A DNA stretch of 30,421 nucleotides from Rubrobacter sp. (GTDB taxonomy: Bacteria; Actinomycetota; Rubrobacteria; Rubrobacterales; Rubrobacteraceae), in the NCBI GenBank assembly GCA_013695335.1, contig JACDAR010000206.1, positions 1 to 30,421 of the forward strand, given 5' to 3'. This document shows, piece after piece, positions 24,303-30,421 of the stretch (position 1 is the first letter of the stretch; each line of letters begins with the position of its first letter). A program made the position numbers and the translations under genes. The notes under the pieces were generated by a model. The model was not told the DNA's origin. It made no database searches and saw only the letters and a program-made list of their open reading frames with translations.

Positions 24303-24911
24303 TTACGCGGGGTAGTGTCTCTTTTCCGTCAGCACGAGATCCAGGTACACGTCGTGCGCCAGCATCGGTACGCGCTCGACCATCTGTACCTCGAAAGCCC
24401 CTGCGACGAGCCGGGTCTGTGAAATGCGCCGGTTGGCGAGCAGCCCGTCGTAGAAACCGGCTCCGTAGCCCAGACGTCCGCACCGACTGTCGAACGCGAC
24501 GCCGGGGACGAGTACGAAATCCACGTCCCGAATGTCCGCCTGGCCGCATCGGCTCGGGTCTGGTTCTTTTATCCCCCAGGTTCCTGACGTGAGGTCACGC
24601 GCCAGATCCTTCACCTTGTACAGGTCGAGCGACTTCGTCTTGCGGTTGACCCTTGGGAGGAGCAATCGTTTGCCGATGTTCAGGGTCCGGCGCAGGAACT
24701 CGTCGGTCCGTAGCTCGCTGCCGAACCCGACGTATGCCAGCACCACTTTCGATTCACCATAAGTTTCCAGGCTGATGACGTTCCGAATGATTTCCTGGCC
24801 GAAGGTATTCCGGGTTTCGGGGGGCATGTCGTCGCGTTGTTCAAGGACGCGTTTTCTCAGCGAGTTTTTGTCCTCCGTGGAAGCTGGATTTACTTCGGAA
24901 TCACTCACCAT
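24303..24911 (-). CDS. fau: 5-formyltetrahydrofolate cyclo-ligase
   Basis: The product has 202 residues. It converts 5-formyl-THF to 5,10-methenyl-THF with ATP, returning an inhibitory folate to the active pool. Family marks are KNSLRKRVLEQRD near the N-terminus, LLLPRVNR in the middle and the ATP-binding loop RLGYGAGFYDGLL near residue 150. It starts 19 bases after folE stops, in the folD-folE-fau run. The Shine-Dalgarno is weak (GAGAA). Confidence 0.9.
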   Translation of the reverse strand: MVSDSEVNPASTEDKNSLRKRVLEQRDDMPPETRNTFGQEIIRNVISLETYGESKVVLAYVGFGSELRTDEFLRRTLNIGKRLLLPRVNRKTKSLDLYKVKDLARDLTSGTWGIKEPDPSRCGQADIRDVDFVLVPGVAFDSRCGRLGYGAGFYDGLLANRRISQTRLVAGAFEVQMVERVPMLAHDVYLDLVLTEKRHYPA

Positions 24912-24930
24912 TTCTCGAACCCGAAACTAT

Positions 24931-26529
24931 CTAACGCTGTCCGGTTATGAGGCTCATGGCCTCCTGGCGGGTGCGCTGGTCCCTGGCGTAGATGCCGCGC
25001 ACGGCGCTGGTGACGGCGACGCTTCCGGGTTTCTGTACGCCTCTGACCGTCATGCACAGGTGGTTCGCCTCGACGACGACGATGGCGCCCTTGGATTTCA
25101 GGCTTCCGTGCAGGGCGTCGGCGATCTGGGCCGTCAGCCGCTCCTGGAGCTGGGGTCTGCGGGAATATCCCTCTACCACCCGCGCGAGTTTGGAGAGGCC
25201 GACGACCTTCCCGTCCGGGATGTAGCCGACGTGGGCCTTGCCGATCATGGGCAGGAGATGATGCTCACAATTATGTGTCAGGTGCCCGCCGATCAAGAAC
25301 GTTGGGTAAGGCTCACATCGGAAAGAATAAACCGTGTAAGGCTTGCTATCCGTCACTTTCCTGCGTACCTCGAGTACCTTAGCGTAGTTTGCCTCTGCGA
25401 GGGTGGTGCGATGCTCTTCTTGGCGGAAGCCATGTTTGCCGTACCAGCCTTTTTGGTTCCAGCGGTCGGAGACGTAGAGTTGAGGACCGCCGGAGAATCG
25501 TGCGCCGACCACCTCCGCAAACTCGTGGAGAAAGGGGGTGTTGGCGCTGACCATAATGACGCCGGATGCTCGCTTCGGCCGGAAACCATCGCCCTCAGCG
25601 TACCCGTCTATGAAGCCCCGCAAGCTCTCTTCGTCGTTTAGCACCGCGCGGGGGAAGCGCTGTCTCATGTGATGCGCGTCCCCACCGGCGTACATGCGAA
25701 ATAGATCAGCCAGGTAAGAAGATACGACGCGGACGCGAAATCCCGGAACCTGTCTACGGAGGAAGCCGCTCGGGCGTGAGACCTCTTCGATTCTAGCCTC
25801 CACACCAAAAGCCTCCACCATTGCTACCGCGAACCGGCCTGCGAACTCGCGCCCATTGACAACCAGCGACAGGTAGCGGTCACTCACCGTGCCGTCGGAG
25901 AACATTGCACCCACAGCGTACCCAAACGAGTACCCGAGTTTCGGTGGCCTGCGGGCACGGTGCAAACTATTGGGGTTTGTCCACTCAACGAGACATCCTG
26001 CCGAATCTTGCGCTTCTACCCAACCGTTTGAGGTAGCGAGCGGATGATCCGGGGTCACACGTATGACACCCTTATCCGTTACGACTTCGACGACTTCCTG
26101 GACTCTTCGACTTGACACCTGTTTTACCGTCGTTCTCTCGACCGTGCCGTTCGCCAGCGTCCACAATCCGTCGCCAACGGCGATATCCGCCGCCCGCCTT
26201 GCTCCGCCCACGCGGTTCACGATCTGCTTGCTCGGCACACACATTGAGTTGAAGGGTATGTCCCGGATCAGGACCATCTCGTGATGATCCTCCTGAAAAC
26301 CAACGCTCAACTGCCTTGCAGGGTCGGCGTCCAGGCCAGCAAACAGAAACTCGTATGCCTTCGCCACCCGCCTCGGGGTGTCGATCAAACCCTCCCGCTC
26401 AGGGTCTTCACCTATTGCCGCGAGTATCTCCCTGACCGCGCCTTCGATGCGCGGGAGATCCACACTCCGCCCCGGCGGATACTCCTCGTCCGCGTCGTCC
26501 TTGATGCGAGGACCTGATTCCTGGTCCAC
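24931..26529 (-). CDS. folE: GTP cyclohydrolase I interrupted by an intein
   Basis: The precursor has 532 residues. Residues 1-96 and 421-532 form a normal FolE of 208 residues, which makes dihydroneopterin triphosphate from GTP, the first step to folate. The zinc ligands are Cys421 and His424 in CEHHLLP and Cys492 in HLCMTVRG. Residues 97-420 are an intein in the same frame, inserted between FNSM and CEHH. After splicing the sequence becomes FNSMCEHHLLP, the usual family string. The GTG start at 26529 shares a base with the folD TAG stop and has GGGGGGAG upstream. FolE activity depends on splicing because the zinc site is split. Confidence 0.93.
   Translation of the reverse strand: MDQESGPRIKDDADEEYPPGRSVDLPRIEGAVREILAAIGEDPEREGLIDTPRRVAKAYEFLFAGLDADPARQLSVGFQEDHHEMVLIRDIPFNSMCVPSKQIVNRVGGARRAADIAVGDGLWTLANGTVERTTVKQVSSRRVQEVVEVVTDKGVIRVTPDHPLATSNGWVEAQDSAGCLVEWTNPNSLHRARRPPKLGYSFGYAVGAMFSDGTVSDRYLSLVVNGREFAGRFAVAMVEAFGVEARIEEVSRPSGFLRRQVPGFRVRVVSSYLADLFRMYAGGDAHHMRQRFPRAVLNDEESLRGFIDGYAEGDGFRPKRASGVIMVSANTPFLHEFAEVVGARFSGGPQLYVSDRWNQKGWYGKHGFRQEEHRTTLAEANYAKVLEVRRKVTDSKPYTVYSFRCEPYPTFLIGGHLTHNCEHHLLPMIGKAHVGYIPDGKVVGLSKLARVVEGYSRRPQLQERLTAQIADALHGSLKSKGAIVVVEANHLCMTVRGVQKPGSVAVTSAVRGIYARDQRTRQEAMSLITGQR
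25270..26241 (-). mobile_element. LAGLIDADG intein in folE
   Basis: The intein has 324 residues. Block A begins with Cys97 (CVPSKQIVN ... AVGDGLWTL). Block B is VTPDHPLAT with the TxxH motif. Two LAGLIDADG helices of a homing endonuclease are visible: FGYAVGAMFSDGT (about 202-214) and LRGFIDGYAEGDG (about 303-315), each ending in an acidic residue. Block F ends in GGHLTHN, with His419-Asn420 and Cys421 as the first extein residue. All splicing residues are present, so it should be active. The endonuclease acidic residues are also intact, suggesting recent or ongoing mobility. Confidence 0.92.
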
Positions 26530-27377
26530 TACTCCCCCCTTCCGTGCGCCGCCTGCAACGTATTGTGGAGGAGCATCGCCCTGGTCATTGGTCCGACGCC
26601 GCCAGGAACAGGCGTTATGGCTGACGCCTTCCCCTCGACCTCGTCGAAGCGCACGTCCCCCACCAGCCCTCCCTCATCCCTGCGATGTATGCCAACGTCT
26701 ACCACCACGGCGCCATCCTTCACGTAATCAGCCCCGACCATCTCCCTCCTGCCAAGGGCGACGATGAGGATGTCGGCCCGGCTTGCGACATCGGCAAGGT
26801 CCGTCGTGCGCGAATGGCAGATGGTCACTGTGGCGTTCTCGCGCAGGAGTAGCTGCGCCATCGGCTTGCCGACGAGGTTCGACCTCCCGAGAACCACTGC
26901 TTCCCGGCCCTCCATCGGTAGATCGGCGCGGCGCAGAATCTGGATGACGCCGTGCGGCGTGCACGGCATGAGGGCGGGCAGGCCCATCGACAGCCTCCCG
27001 GCACTCTCGGGGTTGAGTCCATCAACGTCCTTGTCAGGGCGGATGCGTGAGATCAGGGCCTGGGAATCCAGATGGTCCGGGATCGGGAGCTGCATGAAGA
27101 ACCCGGATACTGCTTCGTCTTCGTTGAGCCGCTCGACGATTTCCTCAAGCTCTTTCTGCGTGGCGCCCTCAGAAAAGCGGTGGACCCGGGATTCGATGCC
27201 GACTTCCGAGCAGTCTTTCTCCTTGTTTCGCACGTAGGTGACGGAGGCAGGGTCTTCGCCGACCAGGATCACATCCAGCCTCACCGCCAGGCCGTCTTCC
27301 CCCAGCTTCCGCACTTCCTGGGCAACCTCGGCCCGCACCTCGGCGGCGGTGGCCTTTCCATCAAGAATCCTGGCCAT
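26529..27377 (-). CDS. folD: Methylene-THF dehydrogenase / methenyl-THF cyclohydrolase
   Basis: This 282-residue bifunctional enzyme interconverts 5,10-methylene-, 5,10-methenyl- and 10-formyl-THF with NADP. The catalytic YxxxK is Tyr48-Lys52 (SVTYVRNKEKD). QLPIPDHLD, DKDVDGLNPES, the cofactor loop VLGRSNLVGKP and the end motif TPVPGGVGPMTRAML are present. GGAGGAG lies just before the ATG. It leads the folD-folE-fau run and gives the step between MetF or the dehydrogenases and formate-THF ligase. Confidence 0.95.
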   Translation of the reverse strand: MARILDGKATAAEVRAEVAQEVRKLGEDGLAVRLDVILVGEDPASVTYVRNKEKDCSEVGIESRVHRFSEGATQKELEEIVERLNEDEAVSGFFMQLPIPDHLDSQALISRIRPDKDVDGLNPESAGRLSMGLPALMPCTPHGVIQILRRADLPMEGREAVVLGRSNLVGKPMAQLLLRENATVTICHSRTTDLADVASRADILIVALGRREMVGADYVKDGAVVVDVGIHRRDEGGLVGDVRFDEVEGKASAITPVPGGVGPMTRAMLLHNTLQAAHGRGE

Positions 27378-27986
27378 ATTTCTCCTCCATCACGTCTGCG
27401 ACCGTACCGTCCGGATCAAAGTTCACCCACACCAGGCAAACTATCCACCGCCATGCAATCATCCCGATGCAATCCGGCAGCAATGTACCGAATCGGGCAA
27501 CGTGTTTCAAATAACGGCAAGGCGTTTTCCTCGATCATCAATTGGCGATTCTAGCCGAGGGTCAAGGCGGGGAGGGACAATATGATCCTTGACTTATCCC
27601 CAGGTTGTCCTACAGTTTCCGTAATGCATTTGGCCCAATCAGAGGCGAAGTGTCTCATGTGGGTGAATAATGTTGGCTGTCATACCTCTGGCCCGATGAG
27701 CCAGACCATGAAGCCCCTTACCGGGTTCTCCATATACACCCTCGACGGGCTTTGACCGGGGTGAACTACGCGCGATCCCACGAGGGAAGCGCACATCTCT
27801 ACCGCTTCTTCGCGGCATGATCCAGGCGGTTCGTCATACTTTGACAAATAAGAAGGTCGGCGGATCAGAAATTCGGGCCGCTGGGGCAGCGAACGCGTTC
27901 CGATATGGAAACACGTTCCCACATGATGTTATGCTGACGTGTAAGCGGGGATACAAGGCTCCACACCAAGGGAAGGGGTAAGCAAA
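27378..27986. other. Intergenic region between folD and the BCCT gene
   Basis: This is a divergent control region of about 600 bases. It holds the candidate operator at 27897-27912. A TTGACA at 27841-27846 has no matching -10 box. TATGCT at 27929-27934 is a possible -10 box for the transporter gene without a -35. A minus-strand open frame at 27680-27922 starts at GTG within the operator and shows no recognisable domain; I do not call it a gene. Confidence 0.5.
27897..27912 (+). promoter_or_regulatory. Candidate IclR operator before the BCCT gene
   Basis: GTTCCGATATGGAAAC has TTCC and GGAA arms around five bases and shares the core RATATGGRAAC with the operon site at 24103-24113. A further GTTCCC half site follows at 27915-27920. 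It lies 75 bases before the transporter start codon. Confidence 0.5.
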
Positions 27987-29623
27987 GTGGAGAGACAGAA
28001 CGAATCAAGAATAGATCCTACCGTATTTTGGGTGGCGGTCGGCATTACAGCGTTGTTCGTTGCAGGGGGTTAATTCTCCCGGACAACCTGTACGCCGTGT
28101 CCAACGCGGTCCTCAACGATTTCCTGATACCCAACTTCGGCTGGGTGTTCATCCTGTCGTCCATCGGGTTCGTTGGGTTCTCGATATACCTGGCGTTTAG
28201 CCGGTTCGGTGTCATAAAGCTCGGCGCGCAGGACGAGGAACCCGAGTTCAGCACCATCTCGTGGGTGGCCATGATGTTCAGCGCGGGGATGGGCATTGGC
28301 CTGATGTTCTACGGCGTGGCCGAGCCCATGTCGCACATGTCAGATCCCCCCGGTGGGCTCGCCAAGCCCACCTCACTGACGGCTGCGCAGACTGCCATGG
28401 AATATTCATACTTCCACTGGGCCTTCCATCCGTAGGCGATCTACGCCGTCCTCGGCCTAGCCCTCGCATACTTCACGTTCCGCAAGGGGATGCCGAACCT
28501 GATCAGCAGCGCCTTCTATCCGCTTTTGGGTGATAGGGTCTACGGCCCCATCGGCAAGGCAATAGACATTCTGGCTATCTTCGCCACCCTGTTCGGGTCG
28601 GCGACCTCGCTTGGGCTCGGCGCCCTGCAAATGAGGGGCGGACTGCATTATCTCTCGGACGCCGTCCCCAATTCGGGTTCGAGCGGCATCACGGTCGCGC
28701 TCATAATAATAGCGGTCCTGACTGTGGCGTTTGTCCTCTCGGCGATTAGCGGCGTGCACAAGGGCATCCAGTGGCTGTCGAATACGAACATGGTCCTCGC
28801 GGTACTGCTCGTGCTGTTCCTGTTCATCGCGGGCGGGGCTGTGTTCATCCTCAACACCTTCGCCGAGTCGCTTGGTGGGTATATAGCCCAGTTCGTTCCC
28901 ATGAGCTTCCGCACCACCGCGTTCTTCAACGACCCGAGCTTCCTGTCGAGCTGGACCATCTACTACTGGGCGTGGTGGATAAGCTGGGCGCCTTTCGTTG
29001 GCACCTTCATCGCCCGCATCTCCCGAGGCCGCACCATCCGCGAGTTCGTCATAGGCGTGATCGTGGTTCCCAGCGTGGTGAGTATGGTGTGGTTCGCCAT
29101 CTTCGGCGGCGCCGCCATCGGCCTGGCCCTTGACGGCAAGATCGACGCCGCGACCATCGCCGGTACTCCCGAAACATCTCTGTTCGCGGTCCTGAACCAG
29201 TTCCCGCTGGCCGCCGTGACATCGACTATTGCGATCATCCTGGTGGCGTTCTTCTTCGTCAGCGGCGCTGACGCCGCTTCGGTGGTGATGGGGATGCTCT
29301 CCTCGAAGGGCGTCATACATCCCAAGCGGTGGGCCGTCGTCACCTGGGGCGTCCTCACCGGTGCGGTGGCGGCCATCTGCCTCCTTAGTGGTGGCCTCAC
29401 GGGGCTTCAGTACGCGGCTATCGTGTCGGGCGGGCCGTTCGTGCTGGTCCTGATCGGGCTGTGCTTCTCTCTCTTCAAGGCGCTGAATGCCGAACCCGAG
29501 ATGGGCGCGGAGCCAAGAACCGCTCCCGAACCGGGCAGGGCGATGTCCCGTCCGAGCGGCGCGCCGTCGCCCCAGCAGATGAGCGGTGATAGCCCCGAAC
29601 AAAGCGGGCGCAGCAACCAGTAA
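27987..29623 (+). pseudogene. BCCT-family betaine/choline transporter, interrupted by a frameshift and a stop codon
   Basis: Read across two lesions, the product is a complete 12-helix BCCT carrier of about 545 residues. These import glycine betaine, choline, carnitine or DMSP with sodium or protons. GTG 27987 has GGAAGGGG upstream and reads 28 codons (DPTVFWVAVGITALFVA) before a frame change at about 28065 and a stop at 28071. The frame resumes as LILPDNLYAV. A TGG codon missing its T would explain it (VAWG is usual). At 28433-28435 HWAFHP is followed by TAG in place of Trp. The rest, with WWISWAPFVGTF, is intact to the TAA at 29621. Sequencing error is possible. Confidence 0.85.
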
Positions 29624-29651
29624 ACGTTGGCGGACGTTCAGTGTAGACCGG

Positions 29652-29676
29652 GCGGGTGGCACGCAGTGTCGCCCGC
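29652..29676 (+). terminator. Strong hairpin after the BCCT gene
   Basis: GCGGGTGGCAC (29652-29662) pairs with GTGTCGCCCGC (29666-29676) over 11 bp, counting two G-U pairs, with a three-base loop. There is no T run, as in many actinobacterial terminators. Confidence 0.55.
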
Positions 29677-29706
29677 TCACCGTACCCGGAGATGGAGGTA
29701 AAAGTA

Positions 29707-29940
29707 GTGTCAGAGGGATCGATACCGCACGCTTGGATCGGGGAGGATCTGGTACTTTGCAGGACGGGCACAGAAAACTGGGAGCTGGTGACGCTCAGGG
29801 AGGTTGGCGAGCTCGGGGTGGTGTACGCCCACAAATCCGGCGACGTGGAGGGAAAGCCGATCTTCGTGCCGTGGACCTCCGTGGCCTGGATGCGGCCGCC
29901 TGTGCCGGAAGATCAGGATTCTTCGGACGAAGACGAGTGA
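29707..29940 (+). CDS. Small protein with acidic C-terminal tail, function unknown
   Basis: The product has 77 residues. The core (about 8-62) alternates hydrophobic and polar residues, likely a small beta barrel (LVLCRTGTENWELVTL, GVVYAHKS, PIFVPWTSVAW). The last 12 residues are mostly Asp, Glu and Ser. The GTG at 29707 is chosen because GGAGG lies eight bases upstream; ATG 29692 is possible. Hsp20 follows after 36 bases and may be co-transcribed. I do not recognise the family. Confidence 0.65.
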   Translation: MSEGSIPHAWIGEDLVLCRTGTENWELVTLREVGELGVVYAHKSGDVEGKPIFVPWTSVAWMRPPVPEDQDSSDEDE

Positions 29941-29976
29941 TCCAACCGAGATCACAATGGAAGAGAGGGAGGATTG

Positions 29977-30420
29977 ATGGGTAGGAAGAGGCACCCGTTC
30001 CGCGGCGTCATGGACACTATGAGCGAGATGGCCCGCATGAGGAACTTCGCCGAGGGGGGCGTCGGACAGGAAGAGGGCCACAGGACACACGCGACAGCCT
30101 GGGTTCCCGCAACCGACATCTTCGCCGACGGCGACGACCTGAAGATACGCTGCGAGCTGGCCGGCGTGCCCCAGGATGAGGTGGAGATATCATTCTCCCA
30201 CGGGGCGATGACCGTTCAGGGCGAACGTACCGGCGAGCCGGAGTCACTGGAGTCGTACACACGGGAACGCCACTACGGACACTTCCGGCGGCGGATAAAG
30301 CTACCAGAGGGCGTAGACGGCGATGACATCAGCGCCAACTTCGAGAACGGCCTGCTGGAGATCACAGTGAGGGGCGGGGTGGACCGCCGCGAACCCCATC
30401 ACATCAGGATCGGCACCTGA
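29977..30420 (+). CDS. Hsp20/alpha-crystallin small heat shock protein
   Basis: The product has 147 residues. An alpha-crystallin domain (about 42-138) shows PATDIFADGDDLKIRCELAGV, then the loop region YGHFRRRIKLPEGVD and the conserved FENGLLEITV. Such proteins form oligomers that hold unfolded proteins in the cytoplasm. ATG 29977 is used, with GAGGGAGG just upstream; TTG 29974 is less likely. No HrcA or HspR operator is seen in the 36 bases before it, so heat control, if any, must act further upstream. Confidence 0.9.
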   Translation: MGRKRHPFRGVMDTMSEMARMRNFAEGGVGQEEGHRTHATAWVPATDIFADGDDLKIRCELAGVPQDEVEISFSHGAMTVQGERTGEPESLESYTRERHYGHFRRRIKLPEGVDGDDISANFENGLLEITVRGGVDRREPHHIRIGT

Positions 30421-30421
30421 T

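Noticed and set aside
27680..27922. Minus-strand open frame of 80 residues in the folD/BCCT gap
   Set aside because: Its GTG start lies next to the candidate operator, it has no clear ribosome binding site and no recognisable domain. It may be chance.
28457..29680. Long minus-strand open frame (407 residues) opposite the BCCT gene
   Set aside because: It is the antisense of a clear transporter gene; its charged, His- and Arg-rich sequence is typical of a high-GC shadow frame.
1..30421. CRISPR array or insertion sequence
   Set aside because: No regularly spaced repeats and no transposase-like protein were found on either strand.

Overview
The window looks like chromosomal DNA of a high-GC actinobacterium. 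By eye the GC content is near 60 percent, GTG and TTG starts are common, several genes look leaderless, and there is a class E-like sortase. The gene families recall Rubrobacter or a close relative; that is an inference from style, not from a database search.

Left end (1-2839): a remnant of a short-chain dehydrogenase start, then a type II restriction-modification pair of the PaeR7I/XhoI kind. The pair sits between two 75-bp copies of the 3' end of the neighbouring ACT-domain gene, the mark of an insertion with a long target duplication. Next (2765-7437, minus strand) come the ACT-domain protein, a SAM methyltransferase overlapping a sortase, and a rhodanese-type sulfurtransferase directly behind a CCA-adding enzyme. 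Positions 7490-11967 hold mixed housekeeping genes: a STAS antagonist, a NYN-domain protein, a small membrane protein, murB, a MazG-like protein, an NDP-sugar pyrophosphorylase and an atypical response regulator. A tRNA-Arg(ACG) with its own promoter lies at 12094-12170.

Centre (12252-23926, minus strand): nine genes with short gaps or overlaps form one apparent operon of about 11.7 kb. In order of transcription they are a dimethylglycine dehydrogenase-like flavoprotein, a cysteine synthase-like PLP enzyme, a DmdA-like GcvT-family protein, MetF, formate-THF ligase, an alpha/beta hydrolase, a second GcvT-family protein, a monomeric sarcosine oxidase-like flavoprotein and an IclR regulator. Upstream on the same strand are folD, folE and 5-formyl-THF cyclo-ligase, which make and recycle folate. 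Beyond them on the plus strand is a BCCT transporter gene. Together they suggest import and stepwise removal of N-methyl (or S-methyl) groups from glycine betaine or a similar solute, with methyl carbon passed to tetrahydrofolate and oxidised to formate, probably with ATP recovery by formate-THF ligase. No Rieske betaine monooxygenase or betaine-homocysteine methyltransferase is present, so the DmdA-like protein is the candidate for the first demethylation.

Three points stand out. folE carries a 324-residue LAGLIDADG intein placed exactly before the zinc-ligand cysteine. The BCCT gene is broken twice, apparently both times at a tryptophan codon, one of which belongs to the betaine-binding aromatic box. 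A shared 11-bp motif (RATATGGRAAC) lies in front of both the demethylation operon and the transporter and is a plausible operator for the IclR protein.

Right end (29707-30420): a small acidic-tailed protein and an Hsp20 chaperone on the plus strand.
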